NCBI GenBank assembly: GCA_005765155.1
Contig: VCCP01000008.1
Location: 1,364,001-1,428,000, forward strand
Direction: 5' to 3'
Source of the DNA: Zelopaecilomyces penicillatus
Taxonomy: Eukaryota; Ascomycota; Sordariomycetes; Hypocreales; Pseudodiploosporaceae
Length of the DNA stretch: 64,000 bases
Shown here: positions 12,917 to 24,073 of the stretch, in pieces
How the letters are laid out: each line of letters starts with the position of its first letter
How positions within the stretch are numbered: the first letter of the stretch is position 1
The notes under the pieces: model-generated
Told to the model about the DNA's origin: nothing
Seen by the model: only the letters and a program-made list of their open reading frames with translations
The model's database searches: none
Translations under genes and position numbers: made by a program

Positions 12917-14035
12917 TCATAGACTCGTAAGGTAATCCTCAATTTCCTGGGGGGTTAGCTTTCTGAATCGTGGGCCTGTGGCACCCTCAACACCCTTGAT
13001 ACCGAGCAGGTGGTCGGCAGGGGGGCCAACAATTCCTATATTGGTGTGATCAGTATACCCTCACTTCACCACCCATTCTCAAGAGCGGGGGGTTGTCTTA
13101 CCAATCTCGATAGAGTCGCCATTCATCTCTCCCTCAATGTTGTCCTTCAGTGTCAAAAGTGCAATGTGAATCGCATCTTCCAACTCCAACTCTTCCGAGT
13201 ATCTCTTTTCCAAGAAAGTCTTCGCCTTTGTTGCGCTCTTGCCGATGGCCGTGGCTTTCCAGGGAAAGTAGCTGCCAGTGGGGTCGACTTGGTACAACAT
13301 GGGGCCGCCCTTGTGGATTCCACCGGTCTTTTTGGTTGGCTTCGCCTCGCCCTCGACTTCCTCAGCTTCCTCCTCCTCAGGCTCGATTCCCTCATCCCAC
13401 CCTGCAATCAACATGCTCACACCGTAGGGTCGGACACCGGCAGACTGGGTTGCCTCTTGCATAACTCTGGCGACATCCTGCACCAGTATCCGCGTTGGCG
13501 GGTACTCATTGTAAATACGCTTGTAGCCGGTATGAGAGACTTTGCGAGCTCGGTCGACCAATATTCTGTAGTCTGGGCCCATGCCAGAGTAGACGGTGCC
13601 AATGTTGGGAGTGATGTGGCTAATCTTTGACAGCGAGCTTTGATCGGCGAGTGGAGACGAAGACTTCTTTTCGGTTGCAAGTACAATGCCGTTTGTAGCT
13701 ATATCTTCTTGTTAGATGCTAAGATCATCGTCATTGACAATGACATCAACATACCCTTGATTCCCAAAGCTGTGATGCCCTGGTTCACCGCATTGAGGGC
13801 ATACTCTGTATTCCCAAGTCAGAACCTCACATAAACAGATCAATCATTGCCGACTTTAGGCCAATCTTTAAGACCATGAATACTGCCATGAAGGGTGCGC
13901 ATACCAATCTGCACCAGCTTGCCGCTGCGTTGTCGTTAGCAAATGATACTAGACTTCCCAATGTGGGGAAGCTGGCGGCGGGATTGCATACCTGGGCGAG
14001 AACGTAGTGAGTGAGAAAGAGTATCGATCCGCCAT
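12917..14035 (-). CDS. PRE8: 20S proteasome subunit alpha type-2
   Basis: Structural alpha-ring subunit of the 20S proteasome. Five exons: 14035-13992, 13924-13905, 13805-13755, 13698-13102 and 13035-12917, giving 276 aa. The start MADRYSFSLTTFSPSGKL is the conserved alpha-subunit N terminus, assembled from exon 1 and a 20-nt micro-exon; VQIEYALNAVNQGITALGIK follows. Conserved blocks SHITPNIGTVYSGMGPDYR and RPYGVSMLIAGWD confirm the subunit. An acidic insertion (EPEEEEAEEVEGEAKP) follows the LIAGWD strand; yeast Pre8 is shorter. The C terminus is RFRKLTPQEIEDYLTSL. It is head to head with the RING-CH gene. Confidence 0.96.
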
Positions 14036-14618
14036 GGCGATGTCTTGAGATTCCAGAAGAAACAGAAGAGGAGTCTTTCTGTCAAAGGTAATAAGTATCG
14101 GCGAAAATGGTGTTATCCGGAAGTTGAACGGAGCTGTTCCAAGCTGTGCTGTTCTGCCACCTGCTCTCCAACCAGGCACAGCGGAGCTGCGCGTCAAGCT
14201 CAACCTGGCGGGCCAACCTTGAACCGGCGCTATAGTTTAGCCGACATCCGTGAGCACGGCCACAAATCCACAACCCAAGCTCTAGCTAAGGAACTTCGCC
14301 TCTCGCATATTTGTTTGAAGCAACTTCTCGTTTTCAACAGCGCCGGACCTTTTCGGGAACGTCGGCTCTGCAAGGGTGCATCTTGAGGAGAGGTGTCCTT
14401 TTCCATGTCTACCTACCTGACAATGACCCTGATCATTGGCGGTCTTTATATGCACACAACATAGTAGCCTCCGTGCTGCCGACCAAATACTTCTAGTTCT
14501 CAATCTGCAATGTAAGGCGAGTGTCTGAACAGCATCCACTGGCAAACTTTTGTGCACCTCATTTGCAATTGCCTCAAAGCCGCAGGCTTGCGTTTCATTT
14601 TCGAAGATTTTCTACGTC
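14036..14618. promoter_or_regulatory. Divergent promoter region PRE8/RING-CH gene
   Basis: Spacer of 583 bp between two head-to-head genes, so it should contain both promoters. I looked for a proteasome-type GGTGGCAAA element and did not find an exact copy. Confidence 0.45.
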
Positions 14619-15617
14619 ATGGCTACAAATGCAACAGGAGGTTGGTTCTCTGCAGACGATAATCCAGCACCATCTTCCCCACCTCATGGCGGCCAGGCAT
14701 GGTCTGGGTACCCCAAACAAACAGACAACGTCAATCAGCAGCCACCAACAAGCGATGGATCAAAGCCCAGGGCGAGGACGCGTCGATATGGTCCTCGGAC
14801 TTGCCGGATTTGTCTTGACACTGAACAGCCTAACTATCCAAATGACGCGGGATCTATATTTGGGATCTCATCAAAGTCCTCGCGGCCAGAATATGTTTCA
14901 GATGATCCAGAGCTGGGCCGACTTTTGTCGCCTTGCAAGTGCAAAGGCTCACAAAAGTATGTTCATGAGGGATGCTTGTCATCGTGGCGACTCTCAAATC
15001 CTACCAGCGAACGAAATTATTGGCAATGTCCGACCTGCAAATTCTCTTATCGACTAGCACGGCTGCACTGGGCATCGGCATTGAGCGGCAGGTTTGCGAG
15101 GGCAGGGTTAACACTTGTCATCCTCATTCTTCTTATCTTCTTCCTCGGCTTTCTAGCCGATCCAATTCTCAATCTCTGGTTTGATCCCGTTGGTACAATC
15201 AGCGATACTGTATCAAGTGTGGTGACGGATATCGAAGCGTTGAAGAGACCAGATTACGAAGAGCCGACTTCTTGGACCGAACATTTCCTGAAAGGGTTCT
15301 TCTCTCTCGGGCTGGTTGGTTTTCTTAAATCCATGCTTGCTATTTCCCCTTGGCACTGGTGGAACCTACGAAGCTCGGGTCTGATGGGTTCAGGGCGACG
15401 TCAGGGTACAGGCAGAGCGCGGGCCGAAAACATCAATCTTGTGTTTGTTCTTATCGGGGTTTTCACGGTTCTTGTGGGAATATGGAAGGGCGTTAAAAAG
15501 CTAAGTGGTCGCCTGCTGAAGAACATAAGCGATAGAGTTCTTGACGTCAACGTTGACGATGATGATGATGATGATTATGAAGATACAAATCCTACTGGGG
15601 CAAAGAAAGATCAGTAA
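14619..15617 (+). CDS. RING-CH (MARCH-type) membrane E3 ubiquitin ligase
   Basis: Single exon, 332 aa from the ATG at 14619, whose context (TACGTCATGG) is better than that of the in-frame ATG at 14550. The C4HC3 RING-CH domain begins at residue 62: CRIC, then LSPCKCKGSQKYVHEGCL with its Cys and His ligands, then WQCPTCKFSY. A strong transmembrane segment follows (LTLVILILLIFFLGFL) and a second near residue 275 (NLVFVLIGVFTVLVGIW). The tail is a poly-Asp tract encoded by a GAT repeat. The architecture indicates a membrane-bound ligase that ubiquitinates membrane or ER proteins. It is shorter than Doa10/SSM4 and has two membrane spans rather than many, so it is not that enzyme. Confidence 0.87.
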   Translation: MATNATGGWFSADDNPAPSSPPHGGQAWSGYPKQTDNVNQQPPTSDGSKPRARTRRYGPRTCRICLDTEQPNYPNDAGSIFGISSKSSRPEYVSDDPELGRLLSPCKCKGSQKYVHEGCLSSWRLSNPTSERNYWQCPTCKFSYRLARLHWASALSGRFARAGLTLVILILLIFFLGFLADPILNLWFDPVGTISDTVSSVVTDIEALKRPDYEEPTSWTEHFLKGFFSLGLVGFLKSMLAISPWHWWNLRSSGLMGSGRRQGTGRARAENINLVFVLIGVFTVLVGIWKGVKKLSGRLLKNISDRVLDVNVDDDDDDDYEDTNPTGAKKDQ

Positions 15618-16880
15618 TGGTGCCAATTGGTACCTGGAATGATTGAATATGGATACTAATGACAATTGCTTTGCCATTGTCTCATCATGCCTCCAAACCT
15701 CCTGCACACTCTTAAGTTGCCTTGAACTCGCTCTTCCGCGTCAAGTTAACTAGTCTGCGTGCAAATATCAACTCTGACTGTGCTCCGGGTTTGGACCGTT
15801 TTGGCTCCTCTCCTACTAGCCAGTCAAGAGCTGTCAGTAATTTGATCCCTCGATGAGATTGCCTCTGGTATCGAAGACGGGGATCTTTTTGATGTCTACT
15901 AGGTACACCCAGTACAAATCACGCAAGTAGCTCGTCTTACACATTACTGGCACATTCCGTAATCAAATAAATACACGTTATTCTACTGCTTCTTAAACCT
16001 CTATAATCGTGATGATACCCAGACGCGGCGTGTGCTTGGCTTTGGCAATGGTCGGGCCAACAATATGTTGTTATACCACATGTGTACTTCAAGGGCAACG
16101 AAAATTATGATCTAGAACCCATGGTTCAATGCAACTTAGGCGGACGCCTGAGACATAAAAGAACAGCAAAAATTAGCAACACTACCTGCTGGCCCTGTCT
16201 TACCGTGTCTTTGTGCAGTCTCATAAAGCCATTGCACTGGTTTTTCGTTCAACTCTATTTAGCAGGAGACCATCAACAATATTCATCCCCAGACATTGAG
16301 TAGCCAGTGAGGAGAGGGAGTTCGCCGTGTGGTTGGACCGGCGTATTGTGCACCCGGCGCCGAGTAAGTGCGCTTCGTTCTAGACTGCCAGTAATTAGTA
16401 CACCTGTTCTGCAGACCCCTGATAAGGTATTATTAGCCATGTCGCAGGGGATCGCCATCAACGCTCCGTGAGCGCGAAAGTCCTTCCAGCGCCAGTTGGC
16501 CATTCTCACATATCTGCCACTCACTTGCTGTCCTCACCCACCTCTCGCTTGCTAGCCTGCAGGCTTTCTCAACCTCGCCCCGCGATTGCGCCGTCGACTT
16601 GGCTGACGGCCGGCCTACTCTCCTTTACTGTTTGGCACGGCTTTGCTTCAGCTGGGGTCAGGAGGGAACAGATCTCTTTTTTTTTTTGGTTCCCCCTTCC
16701 GCTCTCAATCCCACGAACCTATCCAGACATCGAACGTCATCACGAGTATACGATACCAAACGAAGTCGAAAGTTGGCAGAAGATTCCAAAAGTCCGAACT
16801 ATCTCCACATTGGTGTTGATTGAGTGCGAACCCCTACTCTCTGGCTTCGTCTCTTCGGAGACGCTGAAGACCGAGTCAAG
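15618..16880. other. Intergenic region RING-CH gene/GT34 gene
   Basis: 1.26 kb. Contains a pyrimidine-rich stretch with a T11-12 run near 16680, probably in the leader or promoter of the downstream gene. No gene supported. Confidence 0.5.
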
Positions 16881-17932
16881 ATGCATTTCGCATACCCTCC
16901 TCGCAAAAGCTCCAACCCGCCCCCCTTTCGACCGCGATCCTCAAAACTCCCTCTGCTACGAAGGAGTCGGTTAAAGACGATTGCTATCGGGCTCACAATA
17001 TTCCTGACGGCGGTATACTTCTTGTTCGGATCTAGACGGCCAGGCCCGTACCATGAACATGTTCCGTCAGGCCACCCAGCTGTCGTCATTGTGACGGTTA
17101 TAGACCCGACGCAATACAACAATGTTTATCTTGACACAATCAAAGACAATCGGGAACGTTACGCTGCGAAGCACGGTGAGTTATCAAAGCAGGATCATCA
17201 GTCATGGTGGAGTCTAATTATAGGGCAGGATACAAGGCTTTCGTCGTCAAATCATTCGACTATAATACCAAAGGTGCACCCCAGTCATGGGCCAAGATCA
17301 TGGCGATGCGCCATGCGATGACCAAGTACCCCGAATGCAAGTTCATCTGGTATCTTGACCAGGATGCCTATATAATGGATCCAACCAAGTCCCTTGAAGA
17401 GCGAGTGATGCAACCCAGAAAGCTAGAGAGCCTGATGATTAAGGACTATCCCGTCGTGCCTCCGGACAGCATCATCAAGACATTTACGCATCTACGAGGC
17501 GAGGCCGCCGATCTAGTCATTAGTCAGGACAAAGGAGGTTTGATAGCCGGCAATATGATAGTGAGAAACGGGGAATGGGGACAATTTTTTCTCGAAACAT
17601 GGTTGGATCCTCTTTATAGGACATACAATTTCCAAAAGGCTGAGCGACATGCTCTGGTAAGTTGCATAATTTCCGTGGAAAATTTCGCCCTGAAAGTGGC
17701 TCCTTCTAATATTTGACAGGAACACATGGTACAATGGCATCCTACAATATTGTCACGTTTGGCATTGGTGCCCCAGCGATCGTTGTCGGCGTATACACGA
17801 ACAGATTTGGGTGAGGCCTATCAAGACGGTGACTTTGTCGTCATGTTCGCCGGATGCACCAAGACAGGCTTCCAAAGTTGCGAGACCGATTCGTCGCATT
17901 ATTACGAGCAATGGAAGGCGAAGTTTGCCTAG
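16881..17932 (+). CDS. GT34 alpha-1,6-mannosyltransferase subunit (Mnn10/Mnn11-like)
   Basis: Golgi enzyme extending the alpha-1,6-mannan backbone of N-glycans. Exons are 16881-17175, 17229-17656 and 17720-17932, giving 311 aa. Type II topology: a basic cytosolic tail (RSSKLPLLRRSRLK), a signal anchor at about 31-50, then the catalytic domain. VVIVTVIDPTQYN, the metal-binding DQD in IWYLDQDAYI (142-144), GLIAGNMIVRNGEWG and DFVVMFAGC are GT34 hallmarks. Intron 1 is only 53 nt. The start at 16881 is chosen because the MHFAYPPRKSSNPPPFRP N terminus precedes the anchor; an in-frame start 19 codons upstream is not needed. Mnn11 resembles it more than the longer Mnn10, but I cannot separate them firmly. 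Confidence 0.88.
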
Positions 17933-19461
17933 GCGTACAAATCGTGATGTGCAGAGGGCAGAAGAGACAGAGACAGAGACAGAAATAATGATAGGAGATG
18001 TTGCGGACAGACAAACGGATGGACGGATGGAGAAAAGACTTGCGTAATAACGAGGCGTTCGTTCGGAGCATCGACTGGAGTCTATATTCCACGGCGTTAT
18101 CTGGTTTGACAAAGTGTTCTTATGTTGTTGGAGGGGTGGATATGGCGACGGTGTGCACAAACGATAGAGCGGGACGACAGCCGCGAGTGGCTTATCAGAC
18201 TCAAACACGTCGGGAGTATCTAAAAGCCTACGGGCGAGTGGAGGGTCATGTTAGGAAGACGAATTCAAATGATTTTTTTCACTAGTCACAATATCTTGCA
18301 CAGTTGTTCTCTATCGATCCCAAACCTATGTCGATGGCGTCTCCATCGTCATTATAATTAGATGCCAAGTCCTGTACACAGGTAAGCTCTTATCAATTGA
18401 ACCGGCATGACGGAGATGCCAAGAGCAGGATAGTTACATCTCTCGAAGGGCTAATGCAACATTGCCCGTCCGCTGCTTGCTCGGAAAGGCTTGTCCGCCA
18501 AAACAACCAAGTCTTGGTTAAATATCAATGCATATTACCGCTATACAGTACGTGTGAGTCAGAAATATGCAATGGGGGTTGGTCCATAGCTGAGCATGTG
18601 ATAATACATAATACCATGTGTACATGACTACAAGTTACAACCATGGAGAGGGGTTCATGCAGCCCGTGGCACTGACGCGCATCAAAAGTACGAAATAATC
18701 GGGCCATCACCCCAGTTTTCTCCTGTGTCGCGTCTCCCATACAGGCAACCGTATCTGGTCATGTATGTACTGGGTAGGATACGGAAAATTGGGTAATACG
18801 CAGAAGCTGAGTGGGTTGAACCTGCGCAGGTTTGAGGGTTGGGTGTGTAACATGACAGACAACATTGCGTCTTCTTGAGCTTTGATACCATCCAATACTT
18901 GGAAGTTCAACCCCACCCAGCCCCAGAGCAAGCCACCACTGTAACCAAAAGATGCCACTGTTGCTACATGACGGAATTTAGGTGTGAAGAGACTCCGGTC
19001 ATACATTGGGTCATGAAAGCTCTAGTGAGAAACAGCATAGAGAAATCCGGCGCTCTTGGTAAGATTGGGATTTCAATAATCTATCCATAGCTCAGCACCA
19101 TCATCAATTGTCCTCAAATCTAGACATCTGGACCTTTATCCTTACAAACGTCCTGGTAAAATGGCACATAGCGTCCAATAACACTGACTAACACCCCCAA
19201 GCGAGAAGCGCACCACCCAAAAATCTGTGCCTGATTGGGAAAAGCGCACGGCCTCCCCCGGTCAGGCTAGGCTGCTTTGGTGCATAGCGGCGGGCAGTCA
19301 AGCATGATGGTTGTCCGCAGAGCTTCCAGGACCCACCGAAGAAATATCCAAGTAACGTCCATCCCCCCGCTGAATCTCAGTCGCGGCTTCCCTCTCGCGC
19401 ACCTCGGTTAGGTAAGGCAGGAGTGGCGCATCCCGTCCAGACGCTCCATTCTGACGTCGTG

Positions 19462-19468
19462 TATAAAA
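19462..19468 (+). promoter_or_regulatory. TATA box of the sphingosine-1-phosphate lyase gene
   Basis: TATAAAA about 200 bp upstream of the start codon, in a spacing compatible with a fungal core promoter. A minimal ATG-TAG at 19492-19497 lies just downstream and may or may not be transcribed. Confidence 0.4.
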
Positions 19469-19611
19469 CCAAACTTGATCTTCTAGGAAGGATGTAGATC
19501 GCCTCTGCAATTTGCTGGTGAAAACCCTCCCCCATACCAATCCACCATTCCCTCTTCAGGGCCATCTACAATCGCTAGGTTCTTTGAGTTCCCTTTACAT
19601 CAACACGCAAT

Positions 19612-19632
19612 TGCTGCTGCTGCTGCTGCTGC
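19612..19632. repeat. (TGC)7 microsatellite in the SPL leader
   Basis: Seven perfect TGC units 33 bp before the ATG. It reads as poly-Leu in the frame of the gene but lies upstream of the first in-frame ATG. Confidence 0.7.
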
Positions 19633-19664
19633 TGTCGCTGGCCACGGTTGGTCCTTTCGCCATC

Positions 19665-21558
19665 ATGCCTGGGAGCTCGCGCATGCCCGTCAGCCTCCGG
19701 GGCAGCTTGGAGTCAGTCAAGCGCCGGAGACCAGCGGTCTCCGCTAGCATGATCAACCTAGATCTGTGAGTACAGATGCTGTGCTCCTTTTATGCGTACT
19801 ACCTAGCTACCCACCGTGGTCGATTGCACCCACTAGGACAGCTCTTGCTAACTACGAGGGCACCTGCCTGGCTTCTGATAGACTGCGCAACATCATCTTC
19901 TTCTACTTCGTAACCCGATGGACGCGACGATTCTTCTGGAAGCTCAAGGGCCGAGGCATCATTGGCGCCATCCTTGAGCTCTATCGTGATATCCGACGCA
20001 TTCTCTATGGCTACTTCCTCCGTGCCCCCGGCGTTCGAGGCCAGGTTCAACAAAAGGTCAAGGAATCGCTGGAAAAGATGTCCGCCAAGTTGGTGCCTCC
20101 GAATCAGACACGAAACTTAACCCTCCCCAAGGAGGGCCTGTCGGAAGATGCGGTACGCGCTGAGCTGGACCAACTCGCCAATATGGAACATACTCGCTGG
20201 GAAGATGGATTTGTCTCTGGAGCCGTGTATCATGGTGAAGATGAGCTCTTGAAGCTGCAGGCAGAAGCTTTTGGCAAGTTTACTGTGGCTAATCCTCTCC
20301 ACCCGGACGTGTTCCCCGGAGTGCGGAAAATGGAGGCTGAGATTGTAAGCATGGTGCTCAACTTGTTCCACGCGCCTCCTGGCGCTGCTGGCGTAACAAC
20401 TGCTGGTGGAACAGAGAGCATCTTGATGGCGTGTCTGGGCGCTCGCCAGAGGGCGTTTCATGAGCGTGGGATAACAGAGCCTGAGATGTGAGTATTTAAT
20501 CCCCTTGTGAATGCTCCCGCTTGTGTGATGAGGTGATTTGCTAATTCATTCTGTTCAACTACAGGATCCTACCCATGACGGCTCACACGGCGTTCCGCAA
20601 GGCCGGTGACTACTTCAAGATTAAGATTCACTTGGTCGATTGCCCCGCTCCAAACTACCAGGTCGATGTTCGACGTGTCGCCCGCCTCATCAACAGCAAC
20701 ACAGTCTTGTTAGTGGGATCCGCTCCCAACTTCCCTCACGGCATCATCGACGACATCTCTACCCTCTCCAAACTGGCTTTGCGCAACAAGCTCTGCCTAC
20801 ACGTTGACTGCTGCCTGGGTTCTTTTGTCGTGGCATGCCTGGACAAGGCAGGTTTCGAGTCAGTGCCTTTTGATTTCCGTCTCAAGGGTGTCACCAGCAT
20901 CAGTTGCGATACCCACAAGTATGGATTCGCACCAAAGGGCAATTCAACCGTACTCTACCGCACAGCCGAGCTGAGATCCTACCAATACTATGTGTCTCCT
21001 GACTGGGCAGGCGGCGTATATGCATCGCCTGGTATGGCCGGATCACGGCCAGGTGCTCTTATCGCTGGATGTTGGGCAAGCATGATGCGACTTGGCGAGT
21101 CTGGTTATGTCGATGCTTGTGTCAAGATTGTAGGCGCTGCCAAAAAGATGACCGAAGCCATCCAAACTGGACCAGTATTGAGCTCAGAGCTAGAAATTGT
21201 TGGAAAGCCGCTGGTGTCAGTGGTTGCTTTCACTGCACTCAATCTCGACATCTATGATATCGCGGATAATATGTCAGCTAAGGGATGGCATCTAAACGCG
21301 CTGCAAGATCCGCCTGCGATCCACGTTGCTGTGACTCTACCGATAGTCAAGGTTTGGGAGCGGCTAATAAGCGATCTGGAAACCGTGGTTGAAGAGGAGC
21401 GCGAGAAGGAAAGGGTGCGATTGGTAGAGGGCAAGGGCGTCAAGGGCAAGGCCATGGGCGACTCGGCGGCGTTGTATGGCGTGGCTGGTTCTCTGCCCAA
21501 CAAGGGTGTCGTAGTTGATCTGGCCAAAGGCTTCCTGGATCTGTTGTACAAGGCATAA
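19665..21558 (+). CDS. DPL1: Sphingosine-1-phosphate lyase
   Basis: ER-membrane PLP enzyme that splits sphingoid-base phosphates into a fatty aldehyde and phosphoethanolamine, the exit step of sphingolipid catabolism. Exons are 19665-19765, 19837-20487 and 20565-21558, giving 581 aa. A membrane-anchoring N-terminal part (NIIFFYFVTRW) precedes the group II decarboxylase fold: AGGTESILMA for PLP phosphate binding, HVDCCLGSF for ring stacking, and the Schiff-base lysine K369 in SCDTHKYGFAPKG. DWAGGVYASPGMAGSRPG is also typical of the family. The first exon (33 residues, basic) is less conserved, so the start is less sure than the rest. All catalytic residues are intact. Confidence 0.93.
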
Positions 21559-24073
21559 ACTGCCATGGATGATTTTGTTGTATTTTGTATCTTCATTATG
21601 GGCCACGGTGTATTGTTGGGCGGCTTTCGGATTACGAACTCTACATCATTAGGAGAAAGAAGTGCTATGATCGGGACATATCTTGGCAGTCAATCATTCA
21701 TAATTGCTTTATCTCTTTTGGTGAGAGTAGATTATTCCCAAATATGAAGTCAAGAGTTCAATTGAAGTACTGACAAAGTCAGCGGTTGCCTCAAACTGCG
21801 AGAGTGTGGATGCTGACAAGATTGCTAACAAAACATCTAGACCACGTTAGACAGACTGTGGTGGTTGGTATCAACGAATTTCGCCATGTGCCAGCAACCT
21901 ATATCACGCAAGTTATACCATGATCTAATGGTTGCCTCATTGTGTATCATTACATCGACAGGCTCATCCACTCAATTCGCAAGGTGTGGTGAGGCGAACC
22001 TTTCACCAGGTTGCCGCTCATCCGTACATCGAGTCGTATTCACCGCCATATTAGCTTGTCTCCCAACTACTATTATTCAACCAAATATCTACCTGGAGAG
22101 ATCTGAAAAGTGTGGGAGAAAAGGCGGCAGTCAGAGAAGCAGGCTTATTCCGGGTGGCTGCTGTATCTACTACCCATCCCTCTCACGGTGCCTCAGCGTC
22201 ATGCATGGAGTAACGAACGGTCTGTCTGTCAATCAAGGCAGCCAGGGGGGGCGTTGTTGAAAAGATGTTGTGCATGTGTTTCCACGTTTACTGCGGCTCT
22301 TAGATTTTCTCTTCTACCACGACGGCGTATGATAACACAGGTTTTGTTGTCACCGAGAGAGCCCCAGGGGGGGGGTGTACCAGTGGCTCTGTCTGATAAA
22401 AGGTTTCAGTCAGTAATAGATGAAACCGCAAGGCTGTCTGGTTTGCTGGTCAGGGGCAGAGGCAAGGTGGGAGTTGAGCTCGGCTTCTGGTGCGCGCAGC
22501 TGAGCATCTGATCTCTCGATAATTATGGCTTGGTTGGTTCGCATCGGCTTAGGAGTATTGGTGAGCTTTTCGCATCATTGAGCGGGATGGTTCGCCAGCC
22601 AGGAACATGAACGACGTATTTCTGTCTTACATGGGTTGCTGCAGATATGAGAAAACAGGGTGTGGGGATGGTTACTTTGACATGGGAAGAACAATAGTCA
22701 GTCGCTTGACGTCTTGTTTCCTCATCATCTTTCTGGCCAGACGCCATATGCTGATGATGACTTATTGCGCTTCACATACCACTTTCTTCATTTCAATGAG
22801 CCAATTTCTCCCCATTTCATATCATTTTTCCAAAAATTACTCTTTATCCTCTATTGGTAATTCACGTCTACATTAGAGGATTGTTATTCTATGTCTTCTG
22901 TACATATATCCATATGTGCAGCTTCACTTTCAACGACAGACAGACGAGGACGATATGAAATAAGTCCGACTAGAAAGCTGCAGTGGCAGGTGAAACAAAA
23001 GCTGTCAGCTCTGATAACTAGAACAACAGAAGTCAAGTCACGCAGCACATTGGGTTGCCTCTTGGGGACAGGCAGCTGTGTCACGTCAAACTTTTCCCTG
23101 TAGGCAACACCAACATCAACAGCATCAACAACCACAACAGCCACAAAAGAAAAGGAGGCGTTCGGAGAGTTTCCGCTGTCCCGGTGTTGACGCCCAAGCT
23201 TTCTTTGACACACGCGAAAACAACGCTATCTCTCTCTCACTCTGCCTTTCTGCCTTTCGGTCTTGTGTTTCTGAGGCTGGAACCGCAGCAGAGCGTTCCC
23301 CTTCCCCCTTGAAGCCCTCAATCGACGACTCATACAAGCATCATCAGCAGTGCCGACATATGTTGTGTCGCGTCGGCTCGTTCACGCCGCCGTACCGTTT
23401 CATACCGATGAATGGGTACAGCCCACCGTACGGGAACCTGCTGTCCACTCTCCAACAACAGATACTCCTGTACCGTTCGTAGTGTTTTGTAGTCCTTTTC
23501 TCCTCTCTCTCTCTGTGCGTGTGTGTGTGTGTGTCTACCTACCCCCTTTATTTGCAGCAGCGAGAGACGTTACCCGGAGCAGCAGCCATAGCAGCCCCCG
23601 TCATGCCCACCACCATCACCGAGACGGCTTTCTTGCCCGTCCTCCGCCCTTCTCTCTTCTCGCATCTCTTCTCTTCCTTTTCGAAAAGGTTTAACGCAAA
23701 AGATGCTGACCGCCGCAGCCGCACACCCCCTTTGATCGCCTGCTGAGCCCGACGGCAAGGCCGCAGCAGCCACTGACGACGGCAAGGTGCATGAACAGCA
23801 GCCTAAAACTCTGCATTCTGTACATGAACGGCGATGCAGCGCTGATGATAAAATCCCGGCTCCCTCCTGAGCATGCAATGATGGTGAAAGAAAAAAAGCT
23901 TCTCTCATTCTCAAACAAGATTCGGCATTCTTCATCTCTAGAAGCGTCATCGTGTCGTTTAACAGTGATACTGTCTGTATATCAACCCTGACTTCCACTT
24001 CGACAGTGAGAGACTTTGAATAGAAGAGCATATCTAGATCAGAAAGAATCTCGTTTCTTTAGACCCAATCATA
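21559..24073. other. Intergenic region SPL/DUF7514 gene
   Basis: 2.5 kb with no supported gene. It contains a nine-G tract near 22367-22375, CT-rich stretches and a (GT)8 run at 23519-23534, as expected for a long promoter and 5' leader of the downstream gene. Confidence 0.5.

Larger units (their letters stand above)
17933..19664. other. Intergenic region GT34 gene/SPL gene
   Basis: 1.73 kb. Holds an AGAGAC microsatellite near 17963-17985, a TATA box and a TGC repeat close to the lyase gene (listed separately). Otherwise no supported gene. Confidence 0.5.

Noticed and set aside
12640..12930. 96-aa frame with a hydrophobic N terminus
   Set aside because: Overlaps the 3' exon of PRE8 on the other strand, has no homology I recognise and lies between two convergent genes.
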